A stretch of DNA of 64,000 nucleotides, taken from the NCBI RefSeq assembly GCF_964026585.1, contig NZ_OZ032160.1:620001-684000 (forward strand). Reading direction: 5' to 3'. The translations under genes and the position numbers were made by a program. Origin of the DNA: Candidatus Endowatersipora endosymbiont of Watersipora subatra. Lineage in GTDB: Bacteria > Pseudomonadota > Alphaproteobacteria > Rhizobiales > Rhizobiaceae. The notes beneath the pieces were generated by a model. That model saw nothing but the letters and a program-made list of their open reading frames with translations, was not told where the DNA came from and made no database searches. The stretch's first letter is position 1; every line of letters begins with the position of its first letter. Shown here in pieces: positions 17,250-25,972 of this stretch.

Positions 17250-18734
17250 ATGATAAAGTACTTTGAATATATAATGTCTTTTGTGATCACATTACTGATT
17301 CCACGCTCCGCATATGCCGGCATTGATGATACTATTAATGATCTGACAGAACCTATTTCTTCATTAGTTAGTGAAACGGTATTTTTTAAAATACCCATCT
17401 TAGGGGCGCAACTCCCTTTGATGGTCCTTTGGTTAATCATTGGTGCAGTATTTTTTACCATTTATATGGATTTTGTGAATATCAGAGGTCTCAAACATGC
17501 AATTGAACTGATACGTAATGACTATTCTAAACCTAACGATGCCGGAGAAGTATCACATTTTCAAGCGCTGTCCACTGCTGTGTCAGGCACCGTCGGGATT
17601 GGTAACATCGGTGGTGTTGCAGTGGCTGTTACTGTTGGCGGGGCTGGAGCAACTTTTTGGATGATCCTTGCGGCCTTCCTTGGTATGTCTACTAAGTTCG
17701 TAGAATGCACACTTGGGGTAAAATTTCGTCAGGAAAATCCGGACGGATCGGTGTCCGGTGGCCCAATGTACTATATGCGTGAAGGCTTAAAATACCAAGG
17801 TAAAGCTGGTTTGGGATCCTTGATGGGTACATTTTATGCTGCAGGTATTTTTATTGGTGCTCTTGGAATGGGAAACATGTTTCAGTCCAATCAGGCCTAT
17901 GTTCAGCTGAATATCGTAGCAGGAGGAAGGCTTGATGATTTCGGTTGGCTCGTTGGCTTGATCATGGCTGGCGTAGTTTTTTCTGTCATCATTGGTGGCA
18001 TAAAATCAATTGCAGCTGTTACTGAAAAAATAGTTCCTTTCATGGCTATTTTATACTGCGGATTCGCAATTATTGTGATCTTGATGAATGGAGCTTATCT
18101 TCCATTAGCAGTGTGGAATATTTTTTCTGGTGCTTTCACGGCCGAAGGGGTAGCTGGTGGAGCATTAGGAGCTTTGATTATTGGTTTTCAAAGAGCTATT
18201 TTTTCGAACGAAGCAGGGATTGGTTCAGCATCCATTGCCCACGCTGCGGTCAAAACTAACGAACCTGTAACCGAAGGGTATGTTTCTTTACTTGAACCCT
18301 TTATAGATACGATTGTTATTTGCACAATAACAGCCTTAGTCATTGGAACATCTCAAGTCGCTGATCCTAATTTTGCTGGAGATACGACAGGCGTTGCAAT
18401 GACATCTGCAGCGTTTGAACGACAAATTAGCTGGTTTCCCTATGGTCTTGCCTTTGCAGTGCTTTTGTTTTCATTCTCCACAATGATTTCGTGGGCCTAT
18501 TACGGCCTAAAAGGCTGGACTTACCTATTTGGTGAAAACACACAAATACTTTATAAAATGATATTCTGCGCTTTCGTAGTTTTAGGATGTATGATCCAAC
18601 TAAAACCAATTTTGGATCTCTCAGACGCTCTTGTATTTCTTCTTTGTGTCCCAAACATTCTAGCATTGTACTTACTTGCACCCGTTGTAAAAAAAGAAAT
18701 GAAAGAATATCTTCATTGCATAAGAGAACGTTGA
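17250..18734 (+). CDS. Sodium:alanine/glycine symporter, AGCS family
   Basis: A 494-residue polytopic transporter of the alanine-or-glycine:cation symporter family. The signature GTVGIGNIGGVAVAVTVGGAGATFWM lies near residue 110, followed by FVECTLGVKFR and the SGGPMYYMREGL loop. GFQRAIFSNEAGIGSASIAHAA marks the second conserved core. The N-terminal hydrophobic stretch ends in SAYAG and may act as a signal anchor. It would import alanine, glycine or a similar small amino acid with Na+. A strong rho-independent terminator follows, so it is a single-gene unit. Confidence 0.94.
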   Translation: MIKYFEYIMSFVITLLIPRSAYAGIDDTINDLTEPISSLVSETVFFKIPILGAQLPLMVLWLIIGAVFFTIYMDFVNIRGLKHAIELIRNDYSKPNDAGEVSHFQALSTAVSGTVGIGNIGGVAVAVTVGGAGATFWMILAAFLGMSTKFVECTLGVKFRQENPDGSVSGGPMYYMREGLKYQGKAGLGSLMGTFYAAGIFIGALGMGNMFQSNQAYVQLNIVAGGRLDDFGWLVGLIMAGVVFSVIIGGIKSIAAVTEKIVPFMAILYCGFAIIVILMNGAYLPLAVWNIFSGAFTAEGVAGGALGALIIGFQRAIFSNEAGIGSASIAHAAVKTNEPVTEGYVSLLEPFIDTIVICTITALVIGTSQVADPNFAGDTTGVAMTSAAFERQISWFPYGLAFAVLLFSFSTMISWAYYGLKGWTYLFGENTQILYKMIFCAFVVLGCMIQLKPILDLSDALVFLLCVPNILALYLLAPVVKKEMKEYLHCIRER

Positions 18735-18768
18735 GATAACAACATAAAGAATGATTGTAGAAGATCAA

Positions 18769-18810
18769 ATGGCCAGCAGATAGGTGATCCATGCTGGCCA
18801 TCTATTTTTT
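18769..18810 (+). terminator. Rho-independent terminator after the AgcS gene
   Basis: A 10-bp perfect stem, ATGGCCAGCA/TGCTGGCCAT (18769-18778 and 18792-18801), encloses a 13-base loop and runs into a T-rich tail with six consecutive T (to 18810). It sits 34 bases after the stop codon. Confidence 0.9.
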
Positions 18811-18944
18811 AGAATTGACTTAAAGGCAACATAAAACATGATTCTTGAAATCATTTCATTTTTGAATAATTCATATTTTATAGCTTAAAGGTTTCGTGGT
18901 TACGGGGAGGCTGATGATCATCAATTCTTAAGGGAGGGTTAACA

Positions 18945-20135
18945 ATGAACCAGTTTAAAAGGCTATTTGTCAGTTGTACACTTGCGACTACACTTATTAC
19001 ATTTTTTGCATATGGAGAAGATAAGGAACTGACGATATATAATGTTGCCAGTATGTCTGGGGCCTTTGCTAATTTTGGAAAACAGGCTGAAAGAGGTGCT
19101 CGTCTTGCTATTGAACAAGCTGGTGACGTTGCAGGAATGAATCTAAGAATGGTTACAATTGATACAGAAAGCAATTCTGGTAAAGCCGTGAGTAAAGTAC
19201 GATCTGCTCTGAGTGAAAATGGATCTGGAATTTTTGTCGGGACTGCTCTTTCATCAACCGCACTTGCCGTTGGAAAGGCAGTTAATGATGCGGGTGGAAT
19301 CTATATCAGTGGTGGAGGTGCTGATGAGCTAACTGGTACTAAATGTAATCCATCTATGTTTCGTTGGAGTTCTCCTACTTATAGCGCTGTGAATGCAAGC
19401 CTTCGACCGGTTTTAGATGAAAATTTAGCCATTAAAAAAGTCTATACCATTACACCACAATACGTTTTCGGTGAAGCAATGTTATTGAATGTAAAGAATA
19501 TTCTTAAAGAAAAAGGACTTAAACTGGCTGGTAATAGTTATCATTCTTTAAAAGACAAGGAATTTTCAGGAATCATTGCGCAAGCGCAGGCAACAAATCC
19601 TGATTTACTGTTATTTCTTAATTTTGGATCACAAGGGGTTTCATCTTTACAGCAGGCAATTAATTTTGGTCTAAAAGATCGCATGAAATTTTTAATGGTT
19701 TGGAGTAGTGGTTTAGATACGATGAAGATTCTAGGCACCGAAGGTTCAAGTGGTGTCTACTTTGGTGCACAATACTGGCACGAAGAAGATGCCGCCGGAA
19801 ATAAGTCTTTTGTAGATCTTTCAATTAAGAAGTTTGGTGAAGCTCCTAACTATCCTATGGCTTCTTACTATCAGATGACTAAGCTAATGATTGATGCCGT
19901 TAAAGCGACTGGAAGTGCTGATCCAGATAAGCTAAAATCCCATTTGTCTGGTTTGTCCTATGATGGGGTTACTGGTCAGGAGACCATTTCATCTGATAAC
20001 AACCAAGTAACGAAAAATTATTATCTCCTTCTTGGAAAAGATAAAGTCAGCATGTCCAATGAAAATGATTTCGCTGATGTAGTTTATAAGGGTAAATATT
20101 TTTTACCTGGACAGCAAGTCGGTTGCGTAAGATAG
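18945..20135 (+). CDS. livK: ABC transporter periplasmic substrate-binding protein, LivK/Leu-Ile-Val type
   Basis: A 396-residue type I periplasmic binding protein. The N terminus has two basic residues and a hydrophobic run ending near residue 25, consistent with Sec export. The mature part begins ELTIYNVASMSGAFANFGKQ and contains FVGTALSSTALAVGKAVNDAG and CNPSMFRWSSPTYSA, as in LivK-like proteins. A GGGAGG ribosome-binding site precedes ATG 18945. It delivers substrate to the LivHMGF system encoded downstream. Binding proteins of this family also take amides, urea or other amino acids, so branched-chain specificity is not certain; the deacetylase at the end of the operon raises this question. 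Confidence 0.9.
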   Translation: MNQFKRLFVSCTLATTLITFFAYGEDKELTIYNVASMSGAFANFGKQAERGARLAIEQAGDVAGMNLRMVTIDTESNSGKAVSKVRSALSENGSGIFVGTALSSTALAVGKAVNDAGGIYISGGGADELTGTKCNPSMFRWSSPTYSAVNASLRPVLDENLAIKKVYTITPQYVFGEAMLLNVKNILKEKGLKLAGNSYHSLKDKEFSGIIAQAQATNPDLLLFLNFGSQGVSSLQQAINFGLKDRMKFLMVWSSGLDTMKILGTEGSSGVYFGAQYWHEEDAAGNKSFVDLSIKKFGEAPNYPMASYYQMTKLMIDAVKATGSADPDKLKSHLSGLSYDGVTGQETISSDNNQVTKNYYLLLGKDKVSMSNENDFADVVYKGKYFLPGQQVGCVR

Positions 20136-20255
20136 TTTTTATTCATGTGCGTTGGACCTGAGCACCTCATTACTTTCGATCAGTCACGGGGGGTGATCAT
20201 AATATGATTTCAGAAATTCCGAAAATTATCAGAGTTACGCAATTTTGTTATTTAA

Positions 20256-20289
20256 CATTGTGGTTAGAAGGTCATTGTGGTTAGAAGGT
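20256..20289. repeat. 17-bp perfect tandem duplication upstream of livH
   Basis: Two exact copies of a 17-base unit beginning CATTGTGGTTAG (20256-20272 and 20273-20289) lie between livK and livH. There is no obvious function. It resembles the duplication near 13.25 kb in being exact and intergenic. Confidence 0.85.
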
Positions 20290-20319
20290 GATCCGTATCT
20301 CTCTCAAAAGGAGACGCTT

Positions 20320-21177
20320 GTGAGTCTTTATCTGTTCCAACTTCTAAATGGCATCGGCTTGGGGATGATCTATTTTCTAATGGGTCTGGGATTAACTATA
20401 ATTTTTGGAATGATGAGTTTTGTTAATTTCTCCCACGGCATTTTCTACGTGGCTGGTGCCTTTATCTGTTATCAAGTCACAGAATTAACCCATTCTTACT
20501 GGATTGGACTGATTCTTACACCTCTTTTCATTGGACTCTTTGCATTTATTCTAGAAAAAATTTTAGTTAGAAAACTCTATAAGCTGGAACATGCTGTACA
20601 AATCTTAATTACGATTGGTTTAATGCTCATAATACGTGAGAGCATACTGATTATTTGGGGAACGGTTCCTAATCCTGTTTCAATACCATCACTTTTAAGT
20701 GGAGTTGTTTCCTTTGGGGACTTTGTTTATCCTAAATATCGACTTTTTATTGTTATGATTGCTTCTGCTATTGGCTTTTCGGTTTGGTATTTGCTAGAAC
20801 AGACAAAATTTGGGATTATGATCAGGGCAGGTAGCGAAAATCCAACAATGGTTTACTTGCTTGGTATAAACGCCAACAAACTTTTTGCTTATACTTTCGT
20901 CTTGGGTGTTGCATTAGCAGGAGTTGCAGGAGCTCTTCTTTCTCCTATTCGTGGAGCCGATGCGTTCTCTGGTAACGAAGTTCTTGGTATAGCATTTGTT
21001 GTTGTTGTGATTGGAGGTATGGGAAGTTTTACAGGTGCTCTCTTTGGGGGATTGATAGTTGGTCTTGTCCAAAGCTTTACGGCAATAATGTGGCCTCAAG
21101 GAACGAACGTCATGATTTATTCAGTCATGGCTATCATCATACTTTTGCGTCCTAACGGTTTATTCGGGAGAGCATAA
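20320..21177 (+). CDS. livH: Branched-chain-type amino acid ABC transporter permease LivH
   Basis: A 285-residue polytopic permease starting at GTG 20320, which has an AAAGGAG six bases upstream. The frame is open 25 codons further upstream, but that extension has no ribosome-binding site and covers the tandem repeat. Conserved LivH segments include GLTIIFGMMSFVNFSHG near the start, GSENPTMVYLLGIN in the cytoplasmic loop, and VVVIGGMGSFTGALFGG near the end. It pairs with LivM to form the membrane channel. The stop codon abuts the livM start directly. Confidence 0.93.
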   Translation: MSLYLFQLLNGIGLGMIYFLMGLGLTIIFGMMSFVNFSHGIFYVAGAFICYQVTELTHSYWIGLILTPLFIGLFAFILEKILVRKLYKLEHAVQILITIGLMLIIRESILIIWGTVPNPVSIPSLLSGVVSFGDFVYPKYRLFIVMIASAIGFSVWYLLEQTKFGIMIRAGSENPTMVYLLGINANKLFAYTFVLGVALAGVAGALLSPIRGADAFSGNEVLGIAFVVVVIGGMGSFTGALFGGLIVGLVQSFTAIMWPQGTNVMIYSVMAIIILLRPNGLFGRA

Positions 21178-22221
21178 ATGATGAGAAAGAGTCTACCACT
21201 GAGATTTCATTGCATTGCAGTAGCCTCAATTTTACTTATATTGCCTATTATAGTGCCCTCTTATGTACTGGCTACAGAGATTCTCATATTCGGCTTGGCT
21301 GTGATAGGTTGCAACCTACTCTTGGGATATACTGGACTTTTATCATTTGGACAAGCCTTGTTCTTTGGTTCTGGAGCTTATTTAGCTGGATTAATGTCTA
21401 CACATTTCAGTGTCGGATTGTTACAAATTTTTATTACAACGATTTTTGCTGGAGCGCTGATTGCAGTGTTCGTTGGTTATTTCGCAATCCACAGAATAGG
21501 CATTTATTTTGTTATGTTGACTTTGGCTTTTGCCCAACTTGGTTACTACATTGCTTTTCTAACAGAAACTCTCACTGGTGGTGAGGATGGATTACTAGGA
21601 ATCGAGCGGCCTTCTCTCTTGATTCCATTTATTTATGAGTTTGAATTTACAAACGATCGTTCCTTCTATATCTTGACGGCTGTAGTTTTCATTCTGGTTT
21701 TTCTATTAATGCAACGCTTGGTAGATTCTCCGTTTGGGTCCGTTTTAGGGGCAATCAAACAAAATCAGGTCAGAGCTGAAGCCATCGGATATCAAGTTAA
21801 ACTTTACAAGATTGCAGTTTTTGCTTTCTCAGGAGCTGTTACTGCTCTAGCGGGGGCACTCTATGCTTTCATGCTCAAATTTGCTCCTCTATCAAATATT
21901 GATGTTGAAACGAGTGAGCAGATCATGTTTATGACAGTTCTAGGGGGTCTTGGTTCTCTTTACGGTTCCCTTCTAGGATCAGCTATTTTTTTGCTTGCAT
22001 CAGACTTTTTTTCTGCACTCTGGCCCCGTTGGATGATTTCTCTTGGTCTCTTTTTGATAATATTCATGCTCTATATGCCTGGTGGGGTATCAGAAGCTAT
22101 ACAAACCTTAGTTACTAAACTTAGGGGATCACACGAAAATGAAAAGAGTAATAGCGATGCAGACGATTCTCGAAACAAAGTCGCTGACAAAACGTTATGG
22201 CGATTTTTTAGCAAATTCTGA
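21178..22221 (+). CDS. livM: Branched-chain-type amino acid ABC transporter permease LivM
   Basis: A 347-residue permease of the LivM family. Segments GYTGLLSFGQALFFGSGAYLAG, RAEAIGYQVKLYKIAVFAFSGA and MFMTVLGGLGSLYGSLLGSA are typical. The C terminus extends about 25 residues past the last membrane helix as a charged Asn/Asp/Lys-rich tail. That tail overlaps the 5' end of livG in another frame, by 65 bases if livG starts at 22157. Such a long overlap suggests tight translational coupling with the ATPase gene. The start is ATG 21178, directly after the livH stop; a second ATG follows immediately. Confidence 0.93.
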   Translation: MMRKSLPLRFHCIAVASILLILPIIVPSYVLATEILIFGLAVIGCNLLLGYTGLLSFGQALFFGSGAYLAGLMSTHFSVGLLQIFITTIFAGALIAVFVGYFAIHRIGIYFVMLTLAFAQLGYYIAFLTETLTGGEDGLLGIERPSLLIPFIYEFEFTNDRSFYILTAVVFILVFLLMQRLVDSPFGSVLGAIKQNQVRAEAIGYQVKLYKIAVFAFSGAVTALAGALYAFMLKFAPLSNIDVETSEQIMFMTVLGGLGSLYGSLLGSAIFLLASDFFSALWPRWMISLGLFLIIFMLYMPGGVSEAIQTLVTKLRGSHENEKSNSDADDSRNKVADKTLWRFFSKF

Positions 22222-22906
22222 TGTTAATATTTGTGTCGAGTCGGGTTCAATTCACGGTATTATTGGCCCAAACGGAGCTGGAAAAACAACACTTTTCAAT
22301 TGTCTGGCTGGTACAATGTCGACAACAACAGGTAGCATCAATCTAGATGGCAAGGATATCACGAATCTTCCTCACCATGCTAGGCCTTTGGTTGGTTTGG
22401 GTCGTTCCTTTCAAATTACTAGCCTCTTTAACGACTTTACAGTAATAGAAAATCTACGGTTAGCGTCGCAAGCGATAACACCAAGCAGAGGATTCGTTTT
22501 TTGGCGGGCTGTTGAAAATACAGGACCTCCTTTAGATATTATTAAACATATAGCAGGGCAAATCGGTTTACTCTCCGAGAAGAATACTCTTGTCTCAGTA
22601 CTCTCTCACGGACAACAGAGAGCTTTAGAGGTTGGTATGGCTCTTTGCTCAAATCCGCGTGTCCTGCTTCTTGACGAGCCGACATCTGGTATGGGGATCA
22701 GTGATATCCCCCAAATGATTAAATTGCTCAAGATTCTAAAACAGGAGTGTACGATTGTTCTTATTGAGCACAATGTAGCCCTCGTCACTGAAGTCTGTGA
22801 TTTTGTAACAGTTTTGCAAGGTGGTGTTATTATTTCTGAGGGTACCCCAGCAGAGATATCTCAAGATCGAAAGGTGAAAACAGCCTATCTTGGGGAGGGT
22901 ATTTAA
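22157..22906 (+). CDS. livG: Branched-chain-type amino acid ABC transporter ATPase LivG
   Basis: An ATP-binding subunit of 249 residues from ATG 22157; an upstream in-frame ATG at 22139 would add six. Walker A is GPNGAGKTT, the Q-loop lies in GRSFQIT, the ABC signature is LSHGQQR, and Walker B is LLLDEPTSGM followed by the switch His in LIEHNV. It drives transport through LivHM. The start was chosen for homology to MxxILExxxLTKRYG. The livF start comes one base after the stop. Confidence 0.93.
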   Translation: MQTILETKSLTKRYGDFLANSDVNICVESGSIHGIIGPNGAGKTTLFNCLAGTMSTTTGSINLDGKDITNLPHHARPLVGLGRSFQITSLFNDFTVIENLRLASQAITPSRGFVFWRAVENTGPPLDIIKHIAGQIGLLSEKNTLVSVLSHGQQRALEVGMALCSNPRVLLLDEPTSGMGISDIPQMIKLLKILKQECTIVLIEHNVALVTEVCDFVTVLQGGVIISEGTPAEISQDRKVKTAYLGEGI

Positions 22907-22907
22907 G

Positions 22908-23603
22908 ATGCTAACTCTTGATAACATAAACTCTCTTTATGGGAAAAGCCATGTGCTCTTTGATGTTTCTATCGACGTCAGAGAAGGAGAAATTGTTACC
23001 TTATTAGGTCGTAATGGAGCTGGAAAGTCAACAGTACTCAATTCAATTCTTGGTCTTGTTCCCAATGTTATCGGAAAAATAAAATTTAATGGAATAAGTC
23101 TTGTTGGATTACTGACTCATGAAATCGTTGAATTAGGTGTATGCTTGATCCCTGAACAACGTGATATTTTTCAAATTCTATCGGTCGAAGAGAATCTTCA
23201 AATTGCCCAAAAGGGAAATAGTCAATGGGAGATCAAGGATATCTATGAATTATTTCCAAGACTTGAAGAACGAAAGAAGAATGGGGGCGGGCAGCTCTCA
23301 GCTGGTGAGCAACAAATGCTTGCAATTGCTAGAGCTCTACTCAATGGACCTAAAATCCTTCTATGTGATGAGCCTTCGGAAGGTCTCGCACCTGTCATTA
23401 TTCAAGAAATTGTATCTACACTTCAAAGAATCAAAGAATCAGGAATACCTATACTGCTTGTTGAACAAAACCTTCGTGTTTGTGAAAAATTAGCCGATCG
23501 TCATTATATTTTTGAGCAGGGTCGGGTTATTCACGAATTTAAAAAGGATGATTTTCTCTCCCCAGAATCTGCAGCTATAAAATATAAATACCTATCAGTC
23601 TAA
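22908..23603 (+). CDS. livF: Branched-chain-type amino acid ABC transporter ATPase LivF
   Basis: A 231-residue second ATPase of the Liv system. Walker A is GRNGAGKST, then CLIPEQRDIFQILSVEENL, signature LSAGEQQMLAIARAL and Walker B ILLCDEPSEGLAP. ATG 22908 has a GGGAGG ribosome-binding site that lies inside the livG 3' end; an upstream TTG at 22890 is not needed. It forms a heterodimer with LivG. The deacetylase gene starts ten bases after the stop, with AAGGA in the gap, so the operon continues. Confidence 0.93.
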   Translation: MLTLDNINSLYGKSHVLFDVSIDVREGEIVTLLGRNGAGKSTVLNSILGLVPNVIGKIKFNGISLVGLLTHEIVELGVCLIPEQRDIFQILSVEENLQIAQKGNSQWEIKDIYELFPRLEERKKNGGGQLSAGEQQMLAIARALLNGPKILLCDEPSEGLAPVIIQEIVSTLQRIKESGIPILLVEQNLRVCEKLADRHYIFEQGRVIHEFKKDDFLSPESAAIKYKYLSV

Positions 23604-23613
23604 GGAATGAACA

Positions 23614-24717
23614 ATGAAGAATACAGCATTTATTTCAAACGAAAAGTGCTTTTGGCATTTTGGTGGCAATTATGCGTTACTTTCTCCTGTAGGAGGGTTA
23701 GTTCAGCCTCTCGTATCGGGTGGCTTACCTGAAGCCCCCGAAACAAAAAGGCGTCTAAAAAATCTTTTAGAAGTGACAACTTTAGCTAATGATTTAGAAA
23801 TGATCAATGGCTCGTCTGCAACCCTTGAAGATTTATTGAGAGTTCATCCAAAGTCATATTTGGAAGAATTTAAAAAAATGTCAGATCAAGGTGGTGGTGA
23901 GCTTGGACTAAGAACACCATTTGGACCCGGTGCTTTTGAGATAGCTGCACTATCCGCAGGTCTTGTGATCAATGCAGTCGAAGGAGTTCTAAGGAATCAA
24001 TATAAAAATGCTTATGCTTTATCTCGACCCCCTGGTCATCATTGTTTACCAGATTGGCCAAATGGGTTTTGTTTAATGGCAAATGTTGCGATTGCAGTTG
24101 AAGCTGCTAAAGCTAAAGGCTTGCTTGATCGTGTTGCAATTGTCGACTGGGACGTCCATCATGGAAATGGAACAGAATCCATATTTTATGATCGTGATGA
24201 TGTACTAACCATCTCAATACACCAAGAACGATGTTATCCGCATAATACAGGATTTATCCACTCAACAGGTCATGAAAACGGAATGAATGCGAATCTAAAT
24301 ATTCCACTGCCTCCTGGATGTGGTCATCAAGCATACATAGAAGCTACGGAACGCCTAATTATACCAAAATTAAGAGAATATAAGCCACATCTTGTTATCA
24401 TCGCATGTGGCTTTGATGCTGGTGGCTTTGATCCGTTATCTCGGATGATGTGCTCTGCTCAAACCTTCCGTGAGATGACCGCACGTATCATGGATATCAC
24501 AGATGGTTCTCTAGTAGCAGCCCATGAGGGTGGTTACTCGGAACTTTACGTTCCCTTTTGTGGTCATGCAATGCTCGAAGAAATGTCAGGATCTAAAATT
24601 CATGCGAAGGATCCGTTGGAAACACGCATTAATCAGCAACAACCTAATGAACGTATTTGTTCATTTCATTCTAATTTAATCTCGGAAATGGTCGAATACT
24701 TTAAGCTGAAGACTTAG
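23614..24717 (+). CDS. Class II histone-deacetylase-like amidohydrolase
   Basis: A 367-residue zinc amidohydrolase of the histone deacetylase/acetylpolyamine amidohydrolase superfamily. The catalytic signature is complete: RPPGHHC with the general-base His pair, VDWDVHHGNGTESIFY with Asp and His zinc ligands, and ACGFDAGGFDPLSRM with the second zinc Asp. AAHEGGYSELY carries the glycine-rich loop before the catalytic-Tyr region. Bacteria have no histones, so the likely substrates are small N-acyl amines such as acetylated polyamines. Placement ten bases after livF suggests it acts on what LivKHMGF imports. That link is inference. No signal peptide is visible, so it acts in the cytoplasm. Confidence 0.9.
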   Translation: MKNTAFISNEKCFWHFGGNYALLSPVGGLVQPLVSGGLPEAPETKRRLKNLLEVTTLANDLEMINGSSATLEDLLRVHPKSYLEEFKKMSDQGGGELGLRTPFGPGAFEIAALSAGLVINAVEGVLRNQYKNAYALSRPPGHHCLPDWPNGFCLMANVAIAVEAAKAKGLLDRVAIVDWDVHHGNGTESIFYDRDDVLTISIHQERCYPHNTGFIHSTGHENGMNANLNIPLPPGCGHQAYIEATERLIIPKLREYKPHLVIIACGFDAGGFDPLSRMMCSAQTFREMTARIMDITDGSLVAAHEGGYSELYVPFCGHAMLEEMSGSKIHAKDPLETRINQQQPNERICSFHSNLISEMVEYFKLKT

Positions 24718-24731
24718 CTTCAGCTTATTTG
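24703..24731 (+). terminator. Hairpin overlapping the stop of the deacetylase gene
   Basis: A perfect 9-bp stem, AAGCTGAAG/CTTCAGCTT (24703-24711 and 24718-24726), has a six-base loop that includes the TAG stop. The tail is only weakly T-rich (ATTTGTTG). It may end the liv-deacetylase operon, less efficiently than a classical terminator. Confidence 0.5.
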
Positions 24732-24981
24732 TTGAAGTATGCTGATTGATATCACTGAAAAAATAGAACTAAGATCGTTATATAGGCGTTATTAGATCTG
24801 TTATGAAGAGTTTAAATATTGAACAATCTCTTTCTCTTCATTTTTGTAACCTTAAACCCCTTGGATATAAAAATGATTAAATCAATCCTTAACGCCTTAA
24901 CGATGAACAATAGTGACCAGCTTAGGCTTAACATCCTGAACATCTATCGCGCCGGATTTATCTTCCACTCTTGTTGACATT

Positions 24982-25836
24982 ATGCGTACAGTTTATCTAA
25001 ACGGAAACTATGTTCTCGAAAATGAGGCATCCATTTCAATCTTTGACCGTGGATTTTTATTTTCTGATGCCGTTTATGAAGTTACAGCTGTTGTCAATAG
25101 AAAACTGCTAGACTTCGTTGAGCATACTCGACGGTTACGTAGATCCTTGAATGAATTATCTTTACCCTTAGCTATGACTAACGATGAGCTGCTTGATGTT
25201 CATCATAATCTTGTAGAGATCAACTCTGTTGATCAGGGCATTGTCTATTTACAGGTGACGCGTGGTAATTCAGGAGACCGCGATTTTCTCTTTCCAAAAA
25301 CTGATATACCAGAAACAGTTCTTGTTTTTACGCAGAAAAGACAGATTCTTCACACGGCTATTGAAAAAAAAGGGTTAAAAATCATCTCACTTGATGATCT
25401 ACGTTGGAGAAGGAACGATATTAAAACAGTTCAGCTGCTTTATCCTTCTATGGCCAAGATGGAAGCAGTTAAAAGAGGTGCGGATGATGTGTGGCTTGTT
25501 TGGGAGGGCTTTGTAACTGAGGGAGCCTCAAGCAATGCTCATATTGTGAAAAATAACTGTACCATTACTCGCAACCTGTCCAACGATATCCTACAAGGTA
25601 TTACTCGTGAATCAATTCTAGAATGCGCAAGATTACTAGAGATTGAAGTAGAAGAGCGTCCTTTTACCCTAGCGGAAGCATATGCAGCCGATGAGGCATT
25701 TACAACTTCCGCTTCTGGATTCATAAATCCAGTTATCGAAATCGATGGACATAATATTGGTAATGGAAGACCTGGTCCAGTCAGTAAAAAACTTAGAACA
25801 ACCTATCTCAAAAAGATGATGAAATCATCTCTTTGA
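24982..25836 (+). CDS. dat: D-amino-acid aminotransferase (class IV PLP)
   Basis: A 284-residue class IV (BCAT/DAAT fold) aminotransferase. The start MRTVYLNGNYV and FDRGFLFSDAVYEV are as in D-alanine aminotransferases. The PLP lysine is Lys148 in RNDIKTVQLL, and WEGFVTEGASSNAHIV and ASGFINPVIEIDG follow. The enzyme swaps amino groups between D-alanine and 2-oxo acids and can supply D-glutamate for peptidoglycan. Homologous 4-amino-4-deoxychorismate lyases differ in these motifs but cannot be fully excluded. It is separated from the liv operon by 264 bases and has its own terminator, so it is probably transcribed alone. Confidence 0.88.
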   Translation: MRTVYLNGNYVLENEASISIFDRGFLFSDAVYEVTAVVNRKLLDFVEHTRRLRRSLNELSLPLAMTNDELLDVHHNLVEINSVDQGIVYLQVTRGNSGDRDFLFPKTDIPETVLVFTQKRQILHTAIEKKGLKIISLDDLRWRRNDIKTVQLLYPSMAKMEAVKRGADDVWLVWEGFVTEGASSNAHIVKNNCTITRNLSNDILQGITRESILECARLLEIEVEERPFTLAEAYAADEAFTTSASGFINPVIEIDGHNIGNGRPGPVSKKLRTTYLKKMMKSSL

Positions 25837-25848
25837 GATTCTTTATTT
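25805..25848 (+). terminator. Rho-independent terminator overlapping the end of the aminotransferase gene
   Basis: Arms at 25805-25820 and 25824-25839 pair at 15 of 16 positions around a three-base GAA loop, followed by a T-rich tail (TCTTTATTT). The stop TGA (25834-25836) lies inside the right arm, so coding sequence and terminator share bases. TopA converges from the other side. Confidence 0.8.
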
Positions 25849-25972
25849 GAGATAGGAAGCTTATCATTTCTTCTCTCTCTCGATTGGCATCAAACACTTC
25901 AACAATCCTTAATCTTCTTTCTATGATTAGATCAGAATAACACAACTCCAGTCAAAATATCAGTAAGGAATC

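Noticed and set aside
18427..18801. 124-residue minus-strand ORF over the end of the AgcS gene
   Set aside because: It overlaps conserved coding sequence and a terminator hairpin and resembles no protein.
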